Below are positions 6,223 to 12,058 of a DNA stretch of 16,526 nt, piece after piece (positions within the stretch are counted from its first letter, which is position 1; every line of letters begins with the position of its first letter). The position numbers and the translations under genes were made by a program. The stretch is from Pseudomonadota bacterium (GTDB taxonomy: Bacteria > Pseudomonadota > Alphaproteobacteria > Sphingomonadales > Sphingomonadaceae). The stretch is taken from assembly GCA_029781465.1 (NCBI GenBank), contig JAKOWQ010000294.1, positions 1 to 16,526 on the forward strand, read 5' to 3'. The notes beneath the pieces were generated by a model that saw nothing but the letters and a program-made list of their open reading frames with translations, made no database searches and was not told the DNA's origin.

Positions 6223-7464
6223 ATGCCGATCGAAATCAAGATGCCCGCGCTTTCGCCGACGATGGAAGAGGGCACGCTCGCCAAATGGCTGGTCAAGGAG
6301 GGGGACAAGGTTTCCTCTGGCGACATCATGGCCGAGATCGAGACCGACAAGGCAACGATGGAATTCGAGGCGGTCGACGAGGGCGTGATCGTATCGATCG
6401 CGGTCCCCGAAGGCAGCGAAGGGGTGAAGGTCGGCACGGTGATCGCGATGCTTGCCGGAGAGGATGAGGACGCTTCGGCTCCCGCTCCGAAGCCCGCCGC
6501 GGTGGCCAAGGCGGAAGCCGCCCCGGCCCTGGTTCCCGTGGCGGCACCCGTGCCAGTTGTTGCGCAGGCGCCCAAGGGCGACCGGATTGTCGCCTCGCCG
6601 CTTGCGAAGCGCATCGCCGAGCAAAAAGGCGTCGATCTCAAGACGGTTCGGGGATCGGGCCCGGGTGGCCGGATCGTCAAGGCCGATGTCGAGGGGGTAC
6701 AGCCCGGCGCTGCTCCTGCCGCCGTCGTCGCGCCGACCGCCGCCTCACCCGTCGCTCCTGTCCCCGATTTCGGCATTCCCTATGAGGCCGAAAAGCTCAA
6801 CAATGTCCGCAAGACGATCGCGCGCCGCCTGACCGAGGCCAAGCAGACGATCCCGCACATCTACCTTACCGTCGATGTCCGGCTCGATGCCCTGCTCAAG
6901 CTGCGCGGCGAGCTCAACGCGGCGTTGGAGGCCGACGGGATCAAGCTGTCGGTCAACGATCTGCTGATCAAGGCGCTGGCCAAAGCACTGATCCGGGTGC
7001 CCAAGTGCAACGTCAGCTTCGCCGGAGACGAGCTGCGCAAGTTCGCCCGCGCCGACATCTCGGTGGCAGTGGCAGCGCCTTCGGGGCTGATAACCCCGAT
7101 CATTGTCGATGCGGCAGGCAAGGGCGTGGGTCAGATCAGCACCGAGATGAAGGCGCTGGCCGACAAGGCGCGCGAAGGCAAGCTGATGCCGCACGAATAC
7201 CAGGGCGGCACGGCCAGCCTGTCCAACCTCGGCATGTTCGGGATCAAGCAGTTCGAAGCGGTGATCAACCCGCCGCAAGGCATGATCCTGGCGGTCGGTG
7301 CGGGCGAGAAGCGCCCCTTCGTGGTCGATGGCGCGCTGGGCGTGGCCAGGGTGATGAGCGCCACCGGCAGCTTCGATCACCGCGCGATCGACGGGGCGGA
7401 CGGCGCACAGCTGATGCAGGCGTTCCAGGATCTGGTCGAAAAGCCGCTCGGCCTGGTAGCCTGA
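6223..7464 (+). CDS. pdhC: Pyruvate dehydrogenase complex E2, dihydrolipoamide acetyltransferase
   Basis: Core enzyme of the pyruvate dehydrogenase complex; transfers the acetyl group from lipoyl-lysine to CoA. The 413-residue protein has one N-terminal lipoyl domain (residues 1-77) with lipoylated K43 in ETDKATMEFE, an Ala/Pro-rich flexible linker, the peripheral-subunit-binding domain (about 121-157: RIVASPLAKRIAEQKG, GSGPGGRIVKADV), a second linker, and the catalytic domain with DHRAIDG at 385-391 near the C-terminus (PLGLVA). The DHRAIDGADGAQ signature and the lipoyl start MPIEIKMPALSPTMEEG are those of alphaproteobacterial PDH rather than 2-oxoglutarate dehydrogenase E2. ATG 6223 follows GAGG at 6205-6208 by 14 nt, a long spacing. 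The E1 genes pdhA/pdhB, which often precede it, are not adjacent. It is 7 nt from the downstream hotdog gene and in one operon with lpdA. Confidence 0.96.
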   Translation: MPIEIKMPALSPTMEEGTLAKWLVKEGDKVSSGDIMAEIETDKATMEFEAVDEGVIVSIAVPEGSEGVKVGTVIAMLAGEDEDASAPAPKPAAVAKAEAAPALVPVAAPVPVVAQAPKGDRIVASPLAKRIAEQKGVDLKTVRGSGPGGRIVKADVEGVQPGAAPAAVVAPTAASPVAPVPDFGIPYEAEKLNNVRKTIARRLTEAKQTIPHIYLTVDVRLDALLKLRGELNAALEADGIKLSVNDLLIKALAKALIRVPKCNVSFAGDELRKFARADISVAVAAPSGLITPIIVDAAGKGVGQISTEMKALADKAREGKLMPHEYQGGTASLSNLGMFGIKQFEAVINPPQGMILAVGAGEKRPFVVDGALGVARVMSATGSFDHRAIDGADGAQLMQAFQDLVEKPLGLVA

Positions 7465-7466
7465 GG
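7463..7466 (+). promoter_or_regulatory. GAGG ribosome site supporting a TTG start
   Basis: GAGG overlaps the pdhC stop codon and stands 5 nt before TTG 7472. It supports that rare start for the thioesterase-like gene over the internal ATG at 7505, which would cut off the conserved first strand of the fold. Confidence 0.55.
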
Positions 7467-7471
7467 CGACC

Positions 7472-7843
7472 TTGGCCGAGCAACTGGTCATCCGCGTCAC
7501 GGCCATGCCGACCGACCTCAACCCCTATGGGGGCGTGTTCGGTGGCTGGCTGATGAGCCAGCTGGCGCTGGGGGCGGGATCGCTGGCCTCGCGGATAGGT
7601 CAGGGCAAGGCGGTGGTGGTCCACGCCAGCGATTTTACCTTTCCCGGGGCAATGGCCGTGGGCGACGAGCTTAGCGTCTTTGCACAGCTGATCGCGCGAG
7701 GCCGCACCTCGCTGACCATCGCCGCGCGCGGCGAAGGGCGCGAACGCAACGGCGAGACGGTGGTCGAAGTCGCCCGCGGACCATTCAAATTCGTGCTGCT
7801 GGGCGAGGACGATCGCCCGCGCGCTATCGACCAGGCGGAGTAG
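7472..7843 (+). CDS. YciA-like hotdog-fold acyl-CoA thioesterase homologue, catalytic Asp missing
   Basis: Resembles short acyl-CoA thioesterases of the YciA/BACH (4HBT) family, which hydrolyse acyl-CoA to CoA and free acid. The 123-residue product reads MAEQLVIRVTAMPTDLNPYG, then VFGGWLMSQLALGAG, the central strand VVHASDFTFPGAMAVGDELS and RTSLTIAARG. Family members normally have GDIFGGW(L/I)MSQMD with the last Asp catalytic (Asp44 in Haemophilus HI0827, from memory); here the aligned residue is Ala32 and the preceding Gly-Asp is Gly-Gly. The protein is also at the short end of the family. So activity may be lost or altered. TTG 7472 is taken as start on the basis of GAGG at 7463-7466 and homology. 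It lies between the E2 and E3 genes of the pyruvate dehydrogenase operon, 7 nt and 2 nt from its neighbours, suggesting a role tied to acetyl-CoA or CoA balance (inference). Confidence 0.85.
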   Translation: MAEQLVIRVTAMPTDLNPYGGVFGGWLMSQLALGAGSLASRIGQGKAVVVHASDFTFPGAMAVGDELSVFAQLIARGRTSLTIAARGEGRERNGETVVEVARGPFKFVLLGEDDRPRAIDQAE

Positions 7844-7845
7844 GA

Positions 7846-9258
7846 ATGGCTGACCCATATGACGTGATCGTGCTGGGCTCCGGCCCCGGTGGCTATGTCG
7901 CGGCGATCCGCTGCGCGCAGCTGGGGCTCAAGACCGCGATCGTCGAGCGGGAGAACCTGGGCGGGATCTGCCTCAACTGGGGTTGCATCCCCACCAAGGC
8001 CCTGCTGCGCTCGGCCGAGGTGCTGCACAACATGAAGCATGCCGCCGCCTATGGCCTTGCCGCCGACAACATCCGCGCCGATCTGGATGCGGTGGTGAAA
8101 CGCAGCCGGGGTGTGGCCAAGCAGCTCAACCAGGGCGTCACGCACCTGATGAAGAAGAACAAGATCGCGGTGCACATGGGCGAGGGCAAGCTGTTCGCCC
8201 CCGGCAAGCTGGAAGTGAAGGGTGAGAAGGGGACAGAAGCCCTTGCTGCCAAGCACATCATTGTCGCCACCGGTGCCCGTGCGCGCGATCTTCCTTTCGC
8301 CAAGGCTGACGGCAAGCGCGTCTGGACCTATCGCCACGCGATGACCCCCACCGAAATGCCGGGCAAGCTTCTGGTGATCGGATCGGGCGCAATCGGGATC
8401 GAATTCGCCAGCTTCTACAACGACATGGGGGCCGACGTTACCGTCGTCGAGATGATGGACCGAATCGTCCCGGTTGAAGATGCGGACGTTTCCGCCTTCC
8501 TTGAAAAGGCGCTGGTGAAGCAGGGGATGACGATCCTGACCGGGGCGGGGGTCGAAAAGATCGAGGTCTCGGCCAGCGGCATCAAGGCCGCGATCAAGGG
8601 TAAGGACGGCAAGGTTGTCGCCTCCGATTTCAGCCATGTGATCGTCGCTGTCGGGATCGTCCCCAACACCGAAAACATCGGCCTGGAGGCATTGGGCATC
8701 AAGGCCGAGCGCGGGATCATCGCGATCGACGATTATGGCCGCACCAATGTGAAGGGCGTCTGGGCGATCGGCGATGTTACCCCCGGCCCCTGGCTCGCCC
8801 ACAAGGCCAGCCACGAAGGGGTGATCGCGGCGGAGAGCATCGCGAAGGAACTGGGCAACAAGGATGTCCACCCTCACGCGATGGACCGGCGCAACATCCC
8901 GGGCTGCACCTATTGCCACCCGCAGATCGCCAGCGTTGGCCTGACCGAGGCCAGGGCCAGGGAAGCAGGCTACACGGTCAAGGCAGGGACCTTCCCGTTC
9001 ATCGGCAACGGCAAGGCGATCGCGCTGGGTGAGCCGGAAGGGTTCGTGAAGACGGTGTTTGACGCCAAGACCGGCGAACTGCTCGGCGCACACATGATCG
9101 GGGCCGAGGTGACCGAACTGATCCAGGGCTATGTTGTGGGCAAGACGCTGGAAACGACCGAGGCGGAACTGATGGCCACGGTCTTCCCGCACCCGACGCT
9201 GTCGGAAATGATGCACGAAAGCGTCCTCGCCGCCTATGGGCGGGCGCTGCACATCTAG
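7846..9258 (+). CDS. lpdA: Dihydrolipoyl dehydrogenase (E3)
   Basis: FAD enzyme that reoxidises dihydrolipoyl groups of the E2 subunit with NAD+. The 470-residue protein shows the FAD dinucleotide fold YDVIVLGSGPGGYVAA (GxGxxG at 11-16), the redox-active disulfide C42-x4-C47 in GGICLNWGCIPTK, the NAD-binding fold LLVIGSGAIGIEFASFY, the second FAD motif AIGDVTPGPWLAHKA, and the C-terminal dimer interface with catalytic HPTLSE (H449, E454). All residues expected for activity are present. GGAG (7837-7840) sits 5 nt before the ATG, which follows the upstream stop by 2 nt. As the third gene of pdhC - hotdog gene - lpdA it is probably the E3 of the pyruvate dehydrogenase complex; it may also serve other 2-oxoacid dehydrogenases. 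Confidence 0.96.
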   Translation: MADPYDVIVLGSGPGGYVAAIRCAQLGLKTAIVERENLGGICLNWGCIPTKALLRSAEVLHNMKHAAAYGLAADNIRADLDAVVKRSRGVAKQLNQGVTHLMKKNKIAVHMGEGKLFAPGKLEVKGEKGTEALAAKHIIVATGARARDLPFAKADGKRVWTYRHAMTPTEMPGKLLVIGSGAIGIEFASFYNDMGADVTVVEMMDRIVPVEDADVSAFLEKALVKQGMTILTGAGVEKIEVSASGIKAAIKGKDGKVVASDFSHVIVAVGIVPNTENIGLEALGIKAERGIIAIDDYGRTNVKGVWAIGDVTPGPWLAHKASHEGVIAAESIAKELGNKDVHPHAMDRRNIPGCTYCHPQIASVGLTEARAREAGYTVKAGTFPFIGNGKAIALGEPEGFVKTVFDAKTGELLGAHMIGAEVTELIQGYVVGKTLETTEAELMATVFPHPTLSEMMHESVLAAYGRALHI

Positions 9259-9260
9259 AC

Positions 9261-9278
9261 GGGCAGGTCAGCCTGCCT
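9261..9278. terminator. Hairpin between convergent lpdA and PilZ gene, possible two-way terminator
   Basis: GGCAGG (9262-9267), loop TCAG, CCTGCC (9272-9277), with a G-T pair extending it. It starts 3 nt after the lpdA stop and its loop contains the stop codon of the opposing PilZ gene. On the plus strand it is followed by TTGCTTGCCTTG, a poor T-run, so termination is plausible but not strong. Confidence 0.45.
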
Positions 9279-9597
9279 TGCTTGCCTTGACCAGGTGCTC
9301 GAACACCGCGACGTAGAGCGGGGCAGCAAACTCGCAGCCCAGCTCGGCACCTTCTTGACGGCAGATCCGGGCGGTCAGAACCTGCAACCCCGGAATCTTG
9401 ATGCTCAGCGGAACGCCGGGGCTCGGATTGGTGAAGCCGGTCATACGGAAGCCGGTTTCCGAGAGATCCCCCAGCAACACCCATTGCCATTGCCGCGTGC
9501 CCTGGCGAGCCTCGCATCGCAGCGTCACGCTCGCGCGCGGCGCGCGTTGCGGCACGTCTGCTTCGGCCGAGGCGGGGGTATTGGACGTGGCAATCAT
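9268..9597 (-). CDS. PilZ-domain protein
   Basis: PilZ domains bind cyclic di-GMP and control motility, polysaccharide export or cell-surface behaviour. The 109-residue product is a single domain: an N-terminal low-complexity stretch, RAPRASVTLRCEAR with R18 and R21, and GDLSETGFRM with the D44-x-S46-x-x-G49 signature, followed by strands IKIPGLQVLTARIC and ELGCEFAAPLY. The arginine motif is R-x-x-R instead of the classical R-x3-R, so ligand binding is likely but not certain; many alphaproteobacterial single-domain PilZ proteins have this form (recollection). ATG 9597 is chosen because the homology begins soon after it; longer extension upstream runs into the tRNA gene and is not plausible. 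Only a weak GGAA precedes it. It converges on lpdA with 9 nt between stops. Confidence 0.82.
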   Translation of the reverse strand: MIATSNTPASAEADVPQRAPRASVTLRCEARQGTRQWQWVLLGDLSETGFRMTGFTNPSPGVPLSIKIPGLQVLTARICRQEGAELGCEFAAPLYVAVFEHLVKASKAG

Positions 9598-9610
9598 CGT
9601 GCCTGTTCCG

Positions 9611-9778
9611 CTAGGCAACGAATCTTGCCAAAGTGTTACCCGCCATGAGTGGTTTTCGCCCTGAATCAGGCAGTTGGTTAACCGGCCAGAGGCCCTGCCG
9701 AAGGAGCAACTCCACCAGCAAGGCCTGATCCAGCGGCGAATCCGGCGCCGCGACGGTCGGACGGCGCCGGAAATCCAC
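9611..9778 (-). CDS. Possible small hypothetical protein, 55 residues
   Basis: An open frame between tRNA-Ser and the PilZ gene, starting GTG 9778 (MDFRRRPTVAAPDSPLDQAL) and ending TAG 9611-9613, 13 nt before the PilZ ATG. The first half has the G/C-ending codons typical of genes in this window and a helix-like LDQALLVELLLRQGLWPV; the second half (PDSGRKPLMAG) loses that bias. An in-frame stop lies three codons upstream of the GTG and there is no good ribosome site. I do not recognise it. It may be a small gene, a decayed one, or chance. Apart from this frame the 239 nt between the PilZ start and the tRNA show nothing clear. Confidence 0.3.
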   Translation of the reverse strand: MDFRRRPTVAAPDSPLDQALLVELLLRQGLWPVNQLPDSGRKPLMAGNTLARFVA

Positions 9779-9836
9779 AGCGGGCCATTAACCAGAATTG
9801 TTGGGGCTGTGGACAAATAGTCGCGCACGCTTCGCC

Positions 9837-9926
9837 TGGCGGACAGGGTGGGATTCGAACCCACGGTGAGCTTGCACCCACGGCGGTTTTCAAGACCGCT
9901 GCCTTAAACCACTCGGCCACCTGTCC
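9837..9926 (-). tRNA. tRNA-Ser(UGA)
   Basis: Read on the minus strand: acceptor GGACAGG pairs with CCTGTCC, discriminator G, and CCA is encoded (9837-9839). The D-arm is GCCGAGTGGTTTAAGGC, the anticodon stem GCGGT/ACCGC encloses the loop CTTGAAA with anticodon TGA (9890-9892), a long class II variable arm follows, and the T-arm is GTGGG-TTCGAAT-CCCAC. The long variable arm and the anticodon together identify serine, reading UCA and other UCN codons. All stems are complete, so it should be functional. Confidence 0.96.
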
Positions 9927-9956
9927 ATACCAGCGCAGACGCGGCTAGCGCCGCGT

Positions 9957-10053
9957 GGCGGTTTTGTCACCTTCGGTGACGCCTTCGGCTCCAAGACCGC
10001 TGCCTCAAGCCACCCGGCCACCTGTCCATGCCGGCGCGGATGCCGCTAGCGGC
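9957..10053 (-). pseudogene. Degraded partial tandem copy of the tRNA-Ser 5' half and leader
   Basis: Positions 9992-10053 match 9891-9952 (the tRNA-Ser 5' half from the anticodon outwards plus 26 nt of upstream leader) at 53 of 62 positions by hand count, all but two of the differences being transitions. The displacement is 101 nt. The 9 nt GGCGGTTTT at 9957-9965 correspond to the anticodon 3' stem at 9882-9890, so 26 nt (9966-9991) appear inserted exactly at the anticodon. The variable arm, T-arm and acceptor 3' side are absent, so this cannot be a tRNA. Its far end contains the perfect palindrome GCCGCTAGCGGC (10042-10053). The 190 nt between tRNA-Ser and the next gene hold nothing else I can identify. 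Confidence 0.7.
9966..9980. repeat. Perfect small hairpin GTCACC-TTC-GGTGAC
   Basis: Six-base inverted repeat with a three-base loop at the start of the 26-nt segment that interrupts the tRNA-Ser remnant. No T-run follows on either strand in the right orientation, so it is not called a terminator. Confidence 0.6.
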
Positions 10054-10117
10054 CATCCGGCGCAATGTCACGCGCTTGATGGTTTCAATGGCGGACGCAT
10101 TGTGCAAGACATTGCCG

Positions 10118-11146
10118 ATGAGCTCGCTCAGACGTTTCAAGTTCGCGGTTCCGTTTGCTTTGGTACTTGCGCTGTTTTCTCCGGCATCCGCCCAGGTTGA
10201 CGAGGAGGCGGGGTTTCAGGGCTATCTCCAGCTCCTTGCCGCCCGCGCGCGCAGCGAAGGGGTGAGCGAGCGCTCGATCCAGAACCTGACCACCGGATTG
10301 ACTTTCAATCCCAAGGTGATTCGCCTCGATCGCGCGCAGCCCGGTTCCAATCCGGACAAGCCCCCTTCGATCTGGAACTATATCCGCACCCATGTCGATC
10401 CCGTGCGGATCGGTGGCGGGCGCAGGGAAATGGCGTCGCTGGGCGCCGAAGCGGACAAGATCGAGGCGGAATACGGCGTTCCCGCCAAGGTGGTGATTGC
10501 GATCTGGGGGCATGAGACCAATTACGGCAGCTACAAGGGCGATTTCGATCTGGCCCGGTCGCTCGCCACCCTGGCCTATGAAGGGCGGCGGCGGGAGCTG
10601 TTTGCCGACGAATTCGTTGCCTTGCTCAAGATGGCAGATCGCGGGGTGCCGCGCCAGCGCATGGTGGGTTCGTGGGCCGGGGCCTTTGGCAATCCGCAGT
10701 TCCTGCCGACAGTCTACCTCAGGCTGGCGCGCGATGGAAACGGCGATGGCGATATCGATATCTGGCACAACCGCGCGGATACACTGGCCTCGATCGCCAA
10801 CTATTTCCGCGATGCCGGCTGGCGCCCGGGCGAACCATGGGGCGTGCGCGTTTCAATACCCGCGGGGTTCGATCGCAATCTGGTTTCACCCCGGCTTGAG
10901 GCACCGTCGTGCGCGCGCGTTCATGCGCGCCATTCGCTGTGGCGCACCGTGGCGGAGTGGAAGGCGATGGGGATCCAGCCCCAGGCGCCGCTGGCCGACC
11001 AGACCATGGCCGCGCTGTTCGAACCCGACGGCCCTGGCACCGGCGCGTTCCTGTTAACCGGGAATTACAGGGTTATCCTGCAATACAACTGCTCGAACTA
11101 CTACGCTCTGTCCGTGGGGTTGCTTGCAGATGAGATTGCCCGTTAA
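10118..11146 (+). CDS. Lytic murein transglycosylase, MltB family (SLT_2), secreted
   Basis: Cleaves the MurNAc-GlcNAc bond of peptidoglycan with formation of 1,6-anhydroMurNAc, in the periplasm. From ATG 10118 the 342-residue protein starts with a signal peptide (MSSLRRFKFAVPFALVLALF, probable cut after SPASA), followed by FQGYLQLLAARARSEGVS, PKVIRLDRAQP, the catalytic segment VVIAIWGHETNYGSYKG with proposed acid/base E133, AGAFGNPQFLPT, and IANYFRDAGWRPGEPWG, all features of the MltB/SLT_2 fold. No lipobox is present, so it is soluble or secreted rather than a lipoprotein. Upstream ATGs at 10028, 10079 and 10088 are possible but place the hydrophobic segment too far in and reach into the tRNA remnant. 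No strong ribosome site is seen before any of them. First gene of the cell-wall row; its end overlaps the RlpA-like gene by 17 nt. Confidence 0.9.
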   Translation: MSSLRRFKFAVPFALVLALFSPASAQVDEEAGFQGYLQLLAARARSEGVSERSIQNLTTGLTFNPKVIRLDRAQPGSNPDKPPSIWNYIRTHVDPVRIGGGRREMASLGAEADKIEAEYGVPAKVVIAIWGHETNYGSYKGDFDLARSLATLAYEGRRRELFADEFVALLKMADRGVPRQRMVGSWAGAFGNPQFLPTVYLRLARDGNGDGDIDIWHNRADTLASIANYFRDAGWRPGEPWGVRVSIPAGFDRNLVSPRLEAPSCARVHARHSLWRTVAEWKAMGIQPQAPLADQTMAALFEPDGPGTGAFLLTGNYRVILQYNCSNYYALSVGLLADEIAR

Positions 11147-12023
11147 CCGAAACCTGCCGCTTGCGGCGCTTGTCCTCCTGGCTGCCTGCGGCGGCAAGAG
11201 TCATGTCGATTCCGCTTCAACGGGTGCCCGCGCGCCCGCCAGCGGGCCTGCCGCCGATTATCCGGTGGTCCTGGGTGACCCCTTCGTGGTCGACGGGGTC
11301 ACCTATACCCCCACCGACCGGATGAACTATGACGCGGTCGGCCGTGCGGCGGTAGCGGGCGAAGAAGGAGCGGCGGTTTCCGGCGCGCATCGCACCTTGC
11401 CGCTGCCCAGCTATGCCGAGGTAACCTCGCTCGAAACCGGGCGCACGATCCTTGTGCGGATCGAGCGGCGCGGCCCGATGAACGGCAATGCCCTGATCGA
11501 GCTTTCGGCGGGGGCGGCGGCACAATTGGGCGCTGGCGGCAATGGTCCGGTGCGGGTGCGCCGGGTCAATCCACCGGAAGCCGAGCGGGCGCTGCTACGG
11601 AGCGGCCAGCAGGCTCCCGCACGGATGGATACCCCGAAATCGCTTGTCGCCGTGCTTGCCCGCAAGCTTGAGCAGCAGGAAGGGCTTGGACAACCCGCCC
11701 CGCAGATTGCGCCCCCGGCGATTGGCGAAGCGGTGCAAGTTCCTGCACCGACGCCTCAGCCCGCTCAGCCCGCTCAGCCTAAGCCGCAGCCGCAGCCATC
11801 CATGCCCGCAGCAAGCGGGGGCTTCGTGATCCAGATCGGTGCCTTCTCAGACAAGGCGCGGGCGGACAAGGCCGCCGCACGCTCGGGCGGCACGGTCAGC
11901 CCGGCCGGCAAGCTGTGGCGTGTGCGCATCGGGCCGTTCGCAACCCAGGCCAAGGCCGATGCGGCGTTGGCAAAGGCCAGGGCCGCGGGCTATAGCGAGG
12001 CGCGAGTCCAGCGCGCCAACTAA
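11130..12023 (+). CDS. rlpA: RlpA-like lipoprotein with DPBB and SPOR domains
   Basis: RlpA proteins are septal lipoproteins; some are lytic transglycosylases acting on peptide-free glycan strands. ATG 11130 gives 297 residues with a lipoprotein signal NLPLAALVLLAAC (lipobox LAAC). The double-psi beta-barrel region includes GAHRTLPLPSYAEVTSLETG (H87) and VRIERRGPMNGNALIELS, matching the family pattern AHRTLPLPS...VRVNDRGPF...IDLS. The catalytic Asp of the NDRGP motif is Arg113 here, and the WYG-x-x-F-x-G motif is not recognisable, so transglycosylase activity is doubtful. A Pro/Gln linker with PAQ repeats leads to a C-terminal SPOR domain (230-297: GFVIQIGAFSDKARADKAA, WRVRIGPFATQAKADAAL), which binds denuded septal glycans. 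The start codon lies within the end of the MltB-type gene, so the two are translationally coupled. TTG 11124 would add two residues. Confidence 0.87.
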   Translation: MRLPVNRNLPLAALVLLAACGGKSHVDSASTGARAPASGPAADYPVVLGDPFVVDGVTYTPTDRMNYDAVGRAAVAGEEGAAVSGAHRTLPLPSYAEVTSLETGRTILVRIERRGPMNGNALIELSAGAAAQLGAGGNGPVRVRRVNPPEAERALLRSGQQAPARMDTPKSLVAVLARKLEQQEGLGQPAPQIAPPAIGEAVQVPAPTPQPAQPAQPKPQPQPSMPAASGGFVIQIGAFSDKARADKAAARSGGTVSPAGKLWRVRIGPFATQAKADAALAKARAAGYSEARVQRAN

Positions 12024-12027
12024 GCCA

Positions 12028-12048
12028 CGGCGCCGCTTGCAGGCGCCG
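12028..12048 (+). other. GC-rich hairpin between rlpA-like gene and dac
   Basis: CGGCGCC (12028-12034), 7-nt loop, GGCGCCG (12042-12048). Seven G-C pairs ending at the ribosome site GGGGA of the next gene; no T-run follows. It might tune translation of the downstream TTG-started gene or protect the upstream message end. Confidence 0.4.
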
Positions 12049-12052
12049 GGGA
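12048..12052 (+). promoter_or_regulatory. GGGGA ribosome site supporting a TTG start
   Basis: GGGGA lies 6 nt before TTG 12059 and overlaps the 3' arm of the hairpin by one base. It supports the TTG, which yields an intact signal peptide; the next in-frame ATG (12098) would lose it. Confidence 0.55.
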
Positions 12053-12058
12053 AAAGGC

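Noticed and set aside
9788..9802. CtrA-type site (TTAA-N7-TTAA) near tRNA-Ser
   Set aside because: The sequence gives TTAA-N7-TGTT, only one full half-site.
9966..9980. GTCACC-TTC-GGTGAC as an intrinsic terminator
   Set aside because: No T-run follows on the plus strand, and on the minus strand the hairpin is followed by AAAACC.
10028..10117. Earlier starts for the MltB-type gene (ATG 10028, 10079, 10088)
   Set aside because: They would move the signal-peptide hydrophobic core inward and start inside or near the tRNA remnant; no ribosome site supports them, though 10088 cannot be fully excluded.
11752..11795. Short tandem repeats (CAGCCCGCT units) in the rlpA-like gene
   Set aside because: Ordinary Pro/Gln linker coding between the barrel and SPOR domains.
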